Counted from the first letter of the stretch, positions 32,844 to 42,175 are shown. The stretch is 64,000 nt of DNA from Bacillota bacterium (GCA_023391635.1 JAEWAQ010000076.1:158601-222600); one strand, 5' to 3'. Notes: a model not told the origin generated them from the sequence alone. Program-made: numbers and translations.

Positions 32844-32902
32844 TTTGACAGCAACAGTAGACACCGGCCCAGATGCCGGGAGGCTTAGGAGGTTATGGAG
32901 AG

Positions 32903-33451
32903 ATGGCAGAACGTTTGGTAGGTCGCATCGCGCCGAACTTCAACATGGAAACGGTAAACGGCGACGGCACGGAATTCGGTACGGTGCAATTGTCCGATTA
33001 TAAGGGCAAATGGCTAGTATTCTTCTTCTATCCATTGGACTTCACTTTCGTATGTCCGACTGAAATTACGGCATTGTCCGATGCTCACGAGGAATTCAAG
33101 AAACTGAACGCCGAAGTGCTCGGCGTCAGCGTGGACAGCAAACATAGCCACAGGGCCTGGATCAATACGCCGAAGAACGACAACGGACTCGGCAAATTGA
33201 ACTTCCCGCTTGCATCCGATATTACGAAGCAAGTGGCCCGCGATTATGGCGTGCTGATCGAAGAGGAAGGCGTGGCGCTGCGCGGCTTGTTCATTATCGA
33301 TCCGGAAGGCGAACTGAAATATCAAGTCGTCAACCACAACGACGTAGGCCGCAGCGTGGAAGAGACGCTGCGCGTACTCCAGGCGCTTCAGTCCGGCGGT
33401 CTGTGCCCGATGAACTGGAAACCGGGGGACAAGCACCTCGTCGCCAAGTAA
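32903..33451 (+). CDS. 2-Cys peroxiredoxin (AhpC/TSA family)
   Basis: The 182-residue protein reduces peroxides with a peroxidatic Cys51 in FYPLDFTFVCPTEI and a resolving Cys168 in GGLCPMNW, so it is a typical 2-Cys enzyme. RGLFIIDPEGELKY and a GDVGR-like NDVGRS block are conserved. AGGAGG lies 10 nt before the ATG at 32903. No AhpF-type reductase is beside it; thioredoxin or a bacillithiol system elsewhere may reduce it. A PerR-like box and a promoter lie upstream, a terminator downstream. Confidence 0.93.
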   Translation: MAERLVGRIAPNFNMETVNGDGTEFGTVQLSDYKGKWLVFFFYPLDFTFVCPTEITALSDAHEEFKKLNAEVLGVSVDSKHSHRAWINTPKNDNGLGKLNFPLASDITKQVARDYGVLIEEEGVALRGLFIIDPEGELKYQVVNHNDVGRSVEETLRVLQALQSGGLCPMNWKPGDKHLVAK

Positions 33452-33478
33452 TCGCGCAAGCTCGCTCAGCATGCATGG

Positions 33479-33505
33479 CCCCGGCAGCAAGATTGCCGGG
33501 GTTTT
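33479..33505 (+). terminator. Terminator after the peroxiredoxin gene
   Basis: CCCCGGCA-GCAAGAT-TGCCGGGG followed by TTTT. Confidence 0.92.
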
Positions 33506-33624
33506 GTTGTCCGACCGAGCAGGAATCCCCGGGCCCGATATCGAATATAGTGATTACACGCCGGCAAATCGTTGCAACCTAAGACCAGTTGAATTCGTCG
33601 ATATGAGGCAAGGAGGGGAAGCCT

Positions 33625-34050
33625 GTGAGCTTTTGCTGCGGCGCAAGCATGATCGGTACGAAAGGGACGCTGAAGCATTACCGGACGCGCATCCACAATG
33701 TGCCCATTCTGTTCTGTCCCGTCTGCCATCGCGTAGAGGTGCATTACCTGGTGGAGAACGAATACGAAATTTTGGCCGAGTACGCGCATAGCGACGGTGC
33801 CTCCGAAGTGGACTTCCACGATTATGTCGATGAATCCGACAAGGCGCTTCATGAGAACTGCGTCAACCATGAGAGCGAGGAGCCGATGCAGGTCGTGCAG
33901 AACCAGATCGATATCGCGCTGGACTTGCTTTCGTTCGCCAAGCAGATCGAAGACGAGGAATGGGAACGCCAATTGAAGAGGCGGCTGGGCGCACTCAGTC
34001 GACGCAAGCATAAATTGAAGCAGAAGAAGACGTCCGGCGGCACGGTCTGA
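33625..34050 (+). CDS. Small zinc-ribbon-like protein (YgiT-type N-terminus)
   Basis: The 141-residue product starts at GTG behind AGGAGGGG. Cys4-Cys5 (SFCCGA) and Cys31-x-x-Cys34 (FCPVC) with the sequence between them look like a YgiT-type zinc ribbon. The middle part is acidic (HSDGASEVDFHDYVDESDKA) and the C-terminus is a helix ending in a strongly basic stretch (RRKHKLKQKK). It may bind nucleic acid or a partner protein. No antitoxin HTH is present, and no toxin gene is next to it. Function unknown. Confidence 0.6.
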   Translation: MSFCCGASMIGTKGTLKHYRTRIHNVPILFCPVCHRVEVHYLVENEYEILAEYAHSDGASEVDFHDYVDESDKALHENCVNHESEEPMQVVQNQIDIALDLLSFAKQIEDEEWERQLKRRLGALSRRKHKLKQKKTSGGTV

Positions 34051-34114
34051 AGCGAAATCAGGCACAATCATCGGTTTTTGCAGTATCGATTGATCGAATC
34101 GAACCCGAGAATTT

Positions 34115-34149
34115 CGCCCTCGCAGCGGAACCATTCCGCTCCGGGGGCG
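34115..34149 (+). terminator. Terminator before sigI
   Basis: CGCCC...AGCGGAA-CCA-TTCCGCT...GGGCG, a two-part stem followed by TTTAATTT. Confidence 0.75.
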
Positions 34150-34211
34150 TTTAATTTGTATCGGAACGATTAGGACCCCCACAAACGAGAGGGCGGCAAC
34201 GAATGATATGA

Positions 34212-35027
34212 ATGCGGGGTGAGCAAGTGCTGCTGGTATTGTGGAAGAGATGGCTTGCCCGCGGACGGACAGTCGATTCCCCTGAAGAGACCGAACAGGC
34301 GGAGCGTCAAGTGCTGGTCATACAAGCAGGCGACGAATCGCTGCGGGAATCGTTCATCCTCCGGTATAGGCCGTTCATCGCCAAGACGGCGAGCCGGTTC
34401 TGCAAGCGGTATATCGATCCGGACCATGATGACGAATTCAGCGTGGCCTTGTTCGCGTTCAATGAAGCGATCGACCATTACTCGGAATCGGCGGGCAGCC
34501 GGTTCATCGGTTTCGCGGAGAAGGTCATGACGCGCCGATTGATCGATTATGCCAGGCAGGAGCAGCGCCATGCGGCGAACGTGCCGTTCAGCGCGTTTGC
34601 TTCGGACGGCGATGCCGATGGACGATATATGGAGCAATTGGAAAATGCGGCTGCGATGGAAGCGTACGAGCAGGTTCGGGTCGCGGAACAGCGCAGCATT
34701 GAGATTGGGGCATTGTCGGAGCAGCTTGCGCTGTTCGGCATCGGCTTCAAAGATTTGGCGGACGATTCTCCGAAGCACAGGGATTCCCGCGCGACTTTGC
34801 TGGACATCGGCATCCGGCTGGCGGATACGCCGCTGCTGTTCGGCAAGATGCTGGAGAAGCGCCAACTGCCGATGAAAGAGCTGTGCTCCATGACGAAAGT
34901 ATCGCGGAAAACCGTGGAGCGCAATCGAAAATACATTATTGCCGTATCGTTGATTGCCGGCGGGGCGTATCCGAGCCTCCGCACGTATATAGAACCGGAA
35001 ACGATCGGAAGGGAGGGACAGCGATGA
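34212..35027 (+). CDS. sigI: RNA polymerase sigma factor SigI
   Basis: The 271-residue protein has a sigma-70 region 2 (RYRPFIAKTASRFCKRYIDP, then DDEFSVALFAFNEAIDHY) and the SigI C-terminal domain with SPKHRDSRATLLDIG and VSRKTVERNRKYIIAVSLI. SigI directs heat, wall-stress or polysaccharide-sensing genes and pairs with a membrane anti-sigma factor. The stop overlaps the next gene (ATGA). The start is not sure: ATG 34212 has a weak ribosome site; the in-frame GTG at 34227 follows GGGGTGA closely and would remove five residues. Confidence 0.93.
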   Translation: MRGEQVLLVLWKRWLARGRTVDSPEETEQAERQVLVIQAGDESLRESFILRYRPFIAKTASRFCKRYIDPDHDDEFSVALFAFNEAIDHYSESAGSRFIGFAEKVMTRRLIDYARQEQRHAANVPFSAFASDGDADGRYMEQLENAAAMEAYEQVRVAEQRSIEIGALSEQLALFGIGFKDLADDSPKHRDSRATLLDIGIRLADTPLLFGKMLEKRQLPMKELCSMTKVSRKTVERNRKYIIAVSLIAGGAYPSLRTYIEPETIGREGQR

Positions 35028-36469
35028 ACCGGGGCATGGTCATGGAATTTGAAGGCGGCATGGCGATCGTCATGACATCGGACGGTCAATTTCTGCGGAT
35101 ACGGGCAGCAGGCCGGGATTTTCAAGTCGGCCAAGAGGCCGAGTGGACGACGGACGATGTCATGTCTTCGCGCGAGGCACCCAATCCGGTACGTAAGCGT
35201 CGAATAGCTCGATTCGGCGCTTACGCGGCTGCCGTCACAATTCTGGTCGTCGCTGCCGTCCTATGGTCTTTCCGGGATCCGGTCGTCGTCGCTTATGTCT
35301 CGATGGATGCCAATTCGAGCATCGAGATGGGCCTGGACTCGCGCGAGCGGGTGAGAGAACTGCGCGCGGTCAATTCGGATGCGGAAACGTTGATCGGAGG
35401 GATCGCGTATCTCGGCAAGCGAGTGGAGCACGTGACGGGCATGCTGGCAGGGAAAATGGCAGATTCCAACCTGCTGAAGGAAGACGCGGGGGAAATCGTC
35501 ATTGCAAGCGTCAGGCTCGCTTCGGTGGATGCTCAATGGGAAGCGCGGGTTACGGACAAGATCAAGACCGCGTTGGAACAAGCCGCGATGGCCGCGAACG
35601 AAGTTAAGGATTCGGATGATGCTGCTGCTGCGAAGACGGCGCCGGTCTTAACGATCGAAACGGTATTTTTGCCGGTCGAAGTCCGGGAAGAAGCCGAGGA
35701 ACAGGGCATCTCCTCCGGGAAGATGGCGTTCTACCTGGCCGCCGAGCAAAGCGGGCACAAGGTGGATTTGCAGGCGCTGCAATCGGACTCCGTCACGGAC
35801 ATCGCTTCCTCCATGGGCGGTCTGAAGCAAGTGATGGGCGGGGAAGCGACTGCCAAGAAGGACCAGGAAGAGTGGAAGAAGCTGCTGGCCGATGCACGGC
35901 AACATGACAAACAGCTGCAGGCGGACAATCGCAAGACGGACGGCGGCAAAAAGAACACGGCGGATTCCCGGGAAGAGGGCAAGATCGATAATAAGAATAA
36001 CGTCAAGAGCAATGGCAAGAACAATGACAAGAACAACGATAAGAACAACGATAAGAACAACGGCAAGGGGAAAGACAACAGTACAGTCAAGAATAATGAC
36101 TCCGTCAAGGGCAACAACGGCGGTAAAGGCAATGGCAAGAGCGAGGGCGAAGATCAGGATTGGCGCAAGAACAACGGCAAGGACAAAGAGAAGGACGACG
36201 ATAAGTATAAGGACAACGGCAAAGGCAGCGGCCAAAGCAACGGCAACGGCAATGACAACGGCAATGGCAAAGGTAACGACAATAGCAAAGGTAACGGCAA
36301 TGGCAAAGGTAATGGTCAAAGCAACGGCAAGGGAGATGACAATAACAAAGGTAAAGACAACGGAGACAAGGACAATAATAACGGTAAAAACCAGGGCAAC
36401 GGCAAAGGAGATCGCGATGAAAACTGGGGGAAGCGCGATGATGATCGCAAGGGCAACGGACGCGGGTGA
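35024..36469 (+). CDS. rsgI: Membrane anti-sigma factor RsgI with low-complexity C-terminus
   Basis: The 481-residue protein has an N-terminal RsgI anti-sigma domain (MEFEGGMAIVMTSDGQFLRI), one transmembrane helix (about 66-85, FGAYAAAVTILVVAAVLWSF) and an extracellular RsgI-type domain (about 88-300, with PVVVAYVSMDANSSIEMGLD). From about residue 316 to the end the chain is almost only Asn, Lys, Gly, Asp and Ser in short irregular repeats such as NDKNNDKNN and NGKGNG. In clostridia this position often has a carbohydrate-sensing module; here it is replaced by the disordered tail. It probably releases SigI after proteolysis. Confidence 0.92.
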   Translation: MNRGMVMEFEGGMAIVMTSDGQFLRIRAAGRDFQVGQEAEWTTDDVMSSREAPNPVRKRRIARFGAYAAAVTILVVAAVLWSFRDPVVVAYVSMDANSSIEMGLDSRERVRELRAVNSDAETLIGGIAYLGKRVEHVTGMLAGKMADSNLLKEDAGEIVIASVRLASVDAQWEARVTDKIKTALEQAAMAANEVKDSDDAAAAKTAPVLTIETVFLPVEVREEAEEQGISSGKMAFYLAAEQSGHKVDLQALQSDSVTDIASSMGGLKQVMGGEATAKKDQEEWKKLLADARQHDKQLQADNRKTDGGKKNTADSREEGKIDNKNNVKSNGKNNDKNNDKNNDKNNGKGKDNSTVKNNDSVKGNNGGKGNGKSEGEDQDWRKNNGKDKEKDDDKYKDNGKGSGQSNGNGNDNGNGKGNDNSKGNGNGKGNGQSNGKGDDNNKGKDNGDKDNNNGKNQGNGKGDRDENWGKRDDDRKGNGRG

Positions 36470-36568
36470 AAACAAAGGCAGCAGCCCGAATCGCGTCCGC
36501 GGCAGCGACCGATCTTAAGCTTCCGGCAGGGCCAAGGTCGTCATGACACCGTTCGACAACATTTCCGG

Positions 36569-36597
36569 TTGACACTTCCTTCCGACGTGCATATGAT
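36569..36597 (+). promoter_or_regulatory. SigA-type promoter of the PAS histidine kinase
   Basis: TTGACA (36569-36574), a 17-bp spacer and TATGAT (36592-36597), 55 bp before the start codon. Confidence 0.85.
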
Positions 36598-36651
36598 GAA
36601 GCTAGTTTCTACATGTGTCCTTGCTGCTCGGCGACGGGAGGATTTGTTTTC

Positions 36652-38037
36652 ATGGAAGGTTGGAAAACGTTTTATTTTCCGGCACTTGCTCACTACGTCC
36701 GCACCGGTAAGTGGGAAGACAACAGCGAAATGGAAGCGTTGCGCAGCTTGATGTCCGGGGCGCAAAAGGATGAAATTTTGAAGCATCATGATGAAAGCGT
36801 AAGATTCCTGCACGCGATAGCCGACGAAGAAGACCGGATGACCCTCGTGTACCGGTCTCTTTTGTTTCTAAACGGTATGCTGGCCGCGCACGCCGGTACC
36901 GATATGGAGCTGGCGGCAGCTGCCGGAGATTCCGAAGCGTTCCGTGTCAGCTATTCATCTGCGCTGGGGCGCGCAATGACTGGCAACAACTATGCGACGA
37001 ATAAATTCGAAACCGTTCTGCAGCAGATGGACAGCGGAATCGCCTTGTTCGATGAGGCCGGCTATTTGCGATTCCTGAACATGCAGATGGCGTGTTTCCT
37101 GAACGTTCCGCGGCGATCTCTGGTCGGGTGTTCGCTTAGGCAATTGCTGTTTCACCCGGAGCTGGATCGTCGTACTCGCAAATTTGGCGTCCAGATGCTG
37201 AAGGGCATGTTTCGAAAAAAACAATTTCACGCGGAATATCAAGACAAAGAAGGCCATGTCCTGCTGTTTGGCATTTCCCAGTCCGAGGCGCTCGACGGCG
37301 ATTATCTCGTCAGCGTGAAGGATGTCTCGGCCTATCGACAGATCGAGGAGGCGGCTTTCCAGAACGATAAGCTCGCGATGCTTGGCAAAATATCCGCTGC
37401 CATCGCCCATGAAATTCGCAACCCGCTCACGTCTATCCGAGGATTTATCCAGCTTTTGCTGCCCTACCTTAACGAATACGGCAAACAGGAATATGCACGC
37501 ATCATCTTGTCCGAGATCGACCGCGCCAACGATATCATCAGCGAATTTCTCCATTCGTCCAAACCGACCGCACCGATGAAGCAGACAGTCCTCGTCGGAT
37601 TGCTGCTGAAGGAGACGATTCTGCTGTCCGAGAGCGAAGCTCATATGAGAGGATGTGAGCTTCACTACGAGATTTTCGATCCGTATCTTACGGTAGAGAT
37701 CGACGTCAAGCAGATCAAGCAAGTATTGCTGAATATGACCAAGAACGCGCTGGATGCGATCGAAGAGGCGAAAGACGGGCGTAAAGGAAAAATCGAGATG
37801 TTGGCCTGCAAAGAAGGGGACGATGCGGTCATCTCGATCCGCGACAACGGCAAAGGAATGGACCGCCAGACGCTTAACCGGCTGTTCGATCCGTTCTTCA
37901 CGACCAAGGAAGAGGGGACAGGGCTCGGCCTGTCCGTCTGTTACCGCATCATTAGCAATCATGGCGGCTCCGTGCAGGTAGAAAGCCAACCGAATGAAGG
38001 AACCGAATTCAAAATTTATTTGCCTTCGACACAGTGA
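36652..38037 (+). CDS. PAS-domain sensor histidine kinase, sporulation-kinase-like
   Basis: The 461-residue soluble kinase has a helical N-terminal region (about 1-120), a PAS domain (about 125-235, FETVLQQMDSGIALFDEAGY), HisKA with H253 in AIAHEIRNPLTSIRGFIQLL, and HATPase with N box NMTKNALDAIEEA, G1 box DNGKGM and G2 box GTGLGLSV. No membrane helix is seen. The H-box form is that of phosphorelay kinases such as KinA or KinE. No response regulator is adjacent, which also fits an orphan kinase feeding Spo0F. The start follows GGGAGGA. Confidence 0.87.
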   Translation: MEGWKTFYFPALAHYVRTGKWEDNSEMEALRSLMSGAQKDEILKHHDESVRFLHAIADEEDRMTLVYRSLLFLNGMLAAHAGTDMELAAAAGDSEAFRVSYSSALGRAMTGNNYATNKFETVLQQMDSGIALFDEAGYLRFLNMQMACFLNVPRRSLVGCSLRQLLFHPELDRRTRKFGVQMLKGMFRKKQFHAEYQDKEGHVLLFGISQSEALDGDYLVSVKDVSAYRQIEEAAFQNDKLAMLGKISAAIAHEIRNPLTSIRGFIQLLLPYLNEYGKQEYARIILSEIDRANDIISEFLHSSKPTAPMKQTVLVGLLLKETILLSESEAHMRGCELHYEIFDPYLTVEIDVKQIKQVLLNMTKNALDAIEEAKDGRKGKIEMLACKEGDDAVISIRDNGKGMDRQTLNRLFDPFFTTKEEGTGLGLSVCYRIISNHGGSVQVESQPNEGTEFKIYLPSTQ

Positions 38038-38072
38038 AAAGAGTAGAATCGGTGTGAAACGGGGAAGACATC

Positions 38073-39362
38073 ATGAAAGAATGGCTCATCAGTTTTCGCC
38101 GCACGATCGAACCGAGGCGGGTTGAGTCGCCATACCGCAAAGGATTGCGAATGTCGCTGATCGAAGGCATTCCGGCGGTCATCCTGGGCAATCTGCTGGG
38201 AGGGCCGCTTCAGACTGCCTTTTTGCTCTATATCGGCTTCACTTCGCGGCAGATCGGCATCGTCTTGTCGATACCGGCATTCGCGCTGCTCATTCAAGTG
38301 TTCATCGCCTTCGCGATGCAGAGGTGGCACAATCGAAGGCGGGCGATTATGCTGCTGGGCGTAACGCATCGGACGCTATGGGTGGCCACGGGACTCATCC
38401 CGCTGCTGTCGCCGGAATCCGCGTGGGCGCCGATTTACATCGTGCTGTTTTTGTTTTCTTTCTTGTCGGCGCAGGCTGGCGGCGTCATCTGGACCTCCCT
38501 GATGGCGGATGCCGTTCCGTCCGCCGTCAGGGGCAAATATTTCGGCATACGCAACATGATCCATTGGGCGGTGCTCAGTACCACGCTGCTGATTGGCGGT
38601 CAGATCATGGAAAGGCTGCCCGGCGGGAAGGGATTCACGGTGCTGTTCGCAATCAGCGCCATCTGCATCGTATGGAACGGTTGGGCATTGTCGCGCTATC
38701 CGAACCCGCCCTTCCAAGCATCGGTGAGCGGATCCTCCGGCAGTATGTTCGCAAGACCGTTCGCGGACAAGATCTTCTTGTCCGCCACGCTGTTCATTGC
38801 CGTGTTCATCCTTGCCCAGAATGTCGCTGTTCCTCTGTTTTCCTATTCGATGTTGAATATTTTGCACTTGAACTATACGGAAGTTACACTAATAACAATG
38901 CTGCAAAATATCGTCATGATGCTCAGCTATTATTACTGGGGCATATTGAACGGCCGGTATCCCGCGCGGACGCTGCTGCTGTGGACGTTCCCGCTCATCG
39001 CCTCTTCCTGTCTCGTGTGGACCGGAATGGCCGCGATTCCGGTCGTACCGGTGCTTATCGTCGCGCACGTGCTGCTGGGCATCGGACTTGGCGGCTACAA
39101 TTTGCTCGTCTTTAATTTTCTGATCGGGGATTCGCCGAAGTCGGAGCGTCCCATGTACGTGGCAGTCTTCTCAGCCGTTACGGGTCTGGCCGGGTTTCTC
39201 GGACCGCTGGCCGGTGGCTGGCTGTTCGATGCGGCGGAGACAGGACCGAATTGGGTGCTGCGGCACGGACTCACTGCGGGCACAGGAGCGGTATTGATGC
39301 TGCTGTCAGTGGGCGTGGCGCCGCTCGTATTCCGCTCGAAGCGGACAAGGCAAGGCAAATGA
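38073..39362 (+). CDS. Major facilitator superfamily transporter
   Basis: The 429-residue protein has about 11-12 hydrophobic helices. A cytoplasmic loop FAMQRWHNRRRAIMLLGVTH between early helices matches the MFS loop 2-3 basic motif in degenerate form. GKYFGIRNMIHW is seen often in this uncharacterised MFS group of Firmicutes. A long polar loop lies around residues 210-225. The substrate cannot be assigned. It follows the kinase by 35 bp and may be co-transcribed. Confidence 0.82.
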   Translation: MKEWLISFRRTIEPRRVESPYRKGLRMSLIEGIPAVILGNLLGGPLQTAFLLYIGFTSRQIGIVLSIPAFALLIQVFIAFAMQRWHNRRRAIMLLGVTHRTLWVATGLIPLLSPESAWAPIYIVLFLFSFLSAQAGGVIWTSLMADAVPSAVRGKYFGIRNMIHWAVLSTTLLIGGQIMERLPGGKGFTVLFAISAICIVWNGWALSRYPNPPFQASVSGSSGSMFARPFADKIFLSATLFIAVFILAQNVAVPLFSYSMLNILHLNYTEVTLITMLQNIVMMLSYYYWGILNGRYPARTLLLWTFPLIASSCLVWTGMAAIPVVPVLIVAHVLLGIGLGGYNLLVFNFLIGDSPKSERPMYVAVFSAVTGLAGFLGPLAGGWLFDAAETGPNWVLRHGLTAGTGAVLMLLSVGVAPLVFRSKRTRQGK

Positions 39363-39390
39363 AGATCAAGGGGAGAGTGACCTGGATACG

Positions 39391-39762
39391 ATGACTATAC
39401 AAGACGAACAATCGATCATGGAGCCGATCAACCCGGTAGAAGTTCAGCTTGCCCTCCAGCATTTGCAAGAGCAGGAGCTATACCTTCATCTGGAGATGAC
39501 GACCGGCGCTTACGCCGCTCACTGGGACAGTTCGAAGCATCCGGCGGCAACCTTCGTCACGAACGCCCGCATTCGCTACGCGCAAGGCTCGATTGCTGGC
39601 AATGGCCCTTATCGCGTCGGTCTGAAGATGGAGCAGGGCTGGGTCTACTCCGAAGGTTTGACGCACTGGAACGGCGAAGATCCGGACCGTTTGATCATGG
39701 CGGGCCATGACGCTCAGGGGAAGCTGGTCGTCGCGTTGCAATTGGGCAAGACGCCATTTTAA
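39391..39762 (+). CDS. yojF: YojF family protein (DUF1806)
   Basis: The 123-residue protein matches YojF: VYIHLE-like LYLHLEMTTGAYAAH at the start, then NARIRYAQGSIAGNGPYRVG and EQGWVYSEGLTHW, and ends AQGKLVVALQLG. YojF is encoded next to bshB2 in many Bacilli, as here, so a link to bacillithiol is likely, but I know of no defined activity. The ribosome site GGGGAGAG is rather far from the chosen ATG; an internal ATG at 39418 would fit the family start too. Confidence 0.88.
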   Translation: MTIQDEQSIMEPINPVEVQLALQHLQEQELYLHLEMTTGAYAAHWDSSKHPAATFVTNARIRYAQGSIAGNGPYRVGLKMEQGWVYSEGLTHWNGEDPDRLIMAGHDAQGKLVVALQLGKTPF

Positions 39763-39780
39763 GGAAAGAGGGAGACAGTT

Positions 39781-40434
39781 TTGCATTCGAATATATTGGT
39801 CATTTTACCTCATCCCGACGATGAAGCTTTCGGGCTTTCCGGCACGCTCACCAGACGAATCCAGGAAGGCGCCCGCGTCACGTACGCATGCCTCACGCTG
39901 GGAGAGATGGGGCGCAACATGGGCGTGCCGCCGTTCGCCAATCGCATCACATTGCCGCAGATCCGCAAGACTGAATTGCTGGCCTCGTGCCGCGTCATCG
40001 GCATTCAGGATTTGCGTATGCTGGGATACCACGACAAGACGATCGAATTCGAAGATAAGGATCGGCTCGACGGTCACATCCTGGCCCTGTTGGAAGAAAT
40101 CCGGCCGCAGACCGTGTATACGTTCTATCCCCAGTTCAGCGTCCATCCCGATCATGATGCCTGTGGCGCTGCAGTCATCCGAACGATCGTGAGGCTGCCG
40201 GAGGAGCAGCGACCGGAAGTGCTCTGCATCGCCTTCTCCAGGGATCGCGAAGAAAAACTTGGCCAGCCGGACGTGACCATAGACGTGCGACCCTACTTGA
40301 AACAGAAGATGGCTTCGATCTTGGCGCACCGCTCCCAATTTCAGGTTCCCGGGCTGAAGGAAGGCATGGAGATCGGGAAAGAGCTGGAAGAACGATTCGG
40401 CACGGAAGGATTCTATACCTATAAATTCGATTGA
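39781..40434 (+). CDS. bshB2: Bacillithiol biosynthesis deacetylase BshB2
   Basis: The 217-residue LmbE-type metal deacetylase has HPDDE at 11-15 and FSVHPDHDA near 119-127, which bind zinc and act in catalysis. It removes the acetyl group from GlcNAc-malate in bacillithiol synthesis and may also act on conjugates. GEMGRNMGVPPFANR is BshB2-like. Translation starts at TTG behind AGGAAAGAGGGAG. yojF lies 18 bp upstream. Confidence 0.9.
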   Translation: MHSNILVILPHPDDEAFGLSGTLTRRIQEGARVTYACLTLGEMGRNMGVPPFANRITLPQIRKTELLASCRVIGIQDLRMLGYHDKTIEFEDKDRLDGHILALLEEIRPQTVYTFYPQFSVHPDHDACGAAVIRTIVRLPEEQRPEVLCIAFSRDREEKLGQPDVTIDVRPYLKQKMASILAHRSQFQVPGLKEGMEIGKELEERFGTEGFYTYKFD

Positions 40435-40607
40435 AGAAGAGATCGATCGGCAACGTATCCCCGCTTGCATGCGAGCAGCGGGGAGCAATCGTGCCACCAT
40501 CTTGTACGCGATAGAGAATGAAAAAATGGAAAATGGAGAAAATAACGGTATTGACATCGATCAGGTACGTCGATGGACAATGGTGAGTCTCGGTGTGATG
40601 ATTTTCA

Positions 40608-40637
40608 TTGCATGCAAGCCCAATATTCACGTAGAAT
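40608..40637 (+). promoter_or_regulatory. Candidate promoter of the HesB-like gene
   Basis: TTGCAT (40608-40613), 18-bp spacer, TAGAAT (40632-40637). The elements are less than perfect, but the position 37 bp before the start is right. Confidence 0.45.
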
Positions 40638-40673
40638 GGAAGCGGATACATACTTCGGATGGGGGCGATGAAG

Positions 40674-40967
40674 ATGGAACTGGCGATCACGGCGGCGGCG
40701 CTGAATTGTTTTCGCCACGATTGGGCATTTGAAGAAGGCGAACATATTCGCATATTCGTTCGCTATGTGAGCGGCGGGGTAGAACCTTTCGCGCTCGGCA
40801 TTTCCCGGGATACGCCCCAAGACGCGGAACTGGTCGCGGCGACCGGCCCTTTGACGTTTTATATGGAGAGCAAAGACGTCTGGTTTCTGGAAGGGAAACC
40901 GCTGTTGATCGATTGCGAAGGCGAAGATATCGTGTTCCGCATTGGCGCGAGTCAGTCGGGAGGCTGA
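40674..40967 (+). CDS. HesB/YneR-family small protein
   Basis: From the ATG at 40674 the product is 97 residues (MELAITAAALNCFRHDWAFE). The beta-rich pattern with IRIFVRYVSGG, PFALGISRDTP and ESKDVWFLEGKPLLIDCEG resembles YneR of B. subtilis, a HesB-like protein related to IscA but lacking its cysteine set. Only one internal Cys is present in each half, so iron-sulphur binding is doubtful. GGGGG lies 8 nt before this start; other in-frame ATG codons upstream are closer to it. Confidence 0.72.
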   Translation: MELAITAAALNCFRHDWAFEEGEHIRIFVRYVSGGVEPFALGISRDTPQDAELVAATGPLTFYMESKDVWFLEGKPLLIDCEGEDIVFRIGASQSGG

Positions 40968-41103
40968 AGCGGGCAGCGGCACAATTCGCAAAATATTTGC
41001 GAGCATTCGCAAATCTTATCTGGCAAACCCGGCTGCGTTGATGTACAATAGGAAATCATGATTCCGGCGTACGATTCGCGGACCAAAGGAGTTTGCATCC
41101 ACT

Positions 41104-42072
41104 ATGACCCCCTACAAGCATGGAATGAACGCACAGATTGTCGACTGTACCATTCGCGACGGCGGATTGGTGAACAATTGGGATTTTAGCGTCGAATTCG
41201 TACAGGACTTATACGAAGCCTTGAATGAATCCGGTGTCGAATACATGGAAGTCGGGTATAAAAATTCGCCGAAACTGCTCAAGAGCGACGGCAGCGAAGG
41301 CCCGTGGCGGTTTCTCGACGACGACTTCCTGCGGAAGGTCATCCCGAGCAAGAGACGCACGAAGCTGTCCGCATTGGTCGATATCGGCCGGGTGGACGAA
41401 GCCGACGTGCTGCCGCGCAGCGAGTCGATGCTCGACTTGATCCGCGTTGCGTGCTATGCCCGCGATACGGAGAAAGCCGTCGAACTCGTGAAGCTGTTTC
41501 ACGAACGCGGGTACGAGACGACGATCAATATTATGGCGCTGTCGAACGTTATGGATAATGAACTGAACGAATCGCTTGCGATGATCGGCGAAAGCCCGGT
41601 CGATTACGTCTATATCGTCGATTCCTTCGGCAGCCTGGACCCGGACGATATGCGCTATCTCGTCGAGAAGTTCCACCGTTCGGTCAAGAACAAGAAGCTT
41701 GGCGTGCACACGCACAACAATATGCAGCTGGCGTTCGCCAACACGCTGACCGCCTTGCAGATGGGCGTCGAACTGATGGACGCTTCCGTATACGGCATGG
41801 GCCGCGCGGCCGGCAACACGCCGACCGAGCTGCTGCTCGGGAAGCTGAGCAAGCCGGAGTACAACGTACGGCCGGTGCTCGGCATGATCGAGAAGCATAT
41901 GCTCAAGCTGCGCGAGAAGGAAGAATGGGGATATCTCATTCCCGACATGGTGACGGGCATGCTGGACGAACACCCGCGCTCGGCAATGGGCTGGCGGGCG
42001 TCCGACAAGCGCGATCGTTACACCGAGTTCTACGACAAGATGACAACGCCGGAAGTGTTCCACAAGAGCTGA
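41104..42072 (+). CDS. HMGL-like aldolase family protein (DRE-TIM metallolyase)
   Basis: The 322-residue protein has the DRE-TIM barrel motifs: DCTIRDGGLVNNWDF near the start (RD metal site), EVGYKNSP, VDSFGSLDPDDMRYLV and HTHNNMQLAFANTL (HxH metal site). It is related to 4-hydroxy-2-oxovalerate aldolases and isopropylmalate synthases but lacks the synthase C-terminal domain. The substrate is unknown. AAAGGAG lies 11 nt before the ATG, and a strong terminator follows, so it is probably a single-gene unit. Confidence 0.85.
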   Translation: MTPYKHGMNAQIVDCTIRDGGLVNNWDFSVEFVQDLYEALNESGVEYMEVGYKNSPKLLKSDGSEGPWRFLDDDFLRKVIPSKRRTKLSALVDIGRVDEADVLPRSESMLDLIRVACYARDTEKAVELVKLFHERGYETTINIMALSNVMDNELNESLAMIGESPVDYVYIVDSFGSLDPDDMRYLVEKFHRSVKNKKLGVHTHNNMQLAFANTLTALQMGVELMDASVYGMGRAAGNTPTELLLGKLSKPEYNVRPVLGMIEKHMLKLREKEEWGYLIPDMVTGMLDEHPRSAMGWRASDKRDRYTEFYDKMTTPEVFHKS

Positions 42073-42149
42073 TCCGTGCACGCTGTCAGGTGTTCGTGTG
42101 CGGGGTCTACGTCTAGGGAACGAGAGCTAGCTGCAGAGCAAAGAATCAG

Positions 42150-42175
42150 CCGGGGGTTTAGGACCCCGGTTTTTT
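42150..42175 (+). terminator. Terminator after the aldolase gene
   Basis: CCGGGG-GTTTAGGA-CCCCGG followed by TTTTTT. Confidence 0.9.

Noticed and set aside
33625..34050. YgiT-type antitoxin of a toxin-antitoxin pair
   Set aside because: The zinc-ribbon part fits, but there is no HTH domain and no toxin gene beside it.
35648..36475. Hydrophobic membrane protein on the minus strand
   Set aside because: Its Val/Ile/Leu/Ala runs are only the antisense of the Asn/Lys/Gly tail of RsgI; no start site is present.
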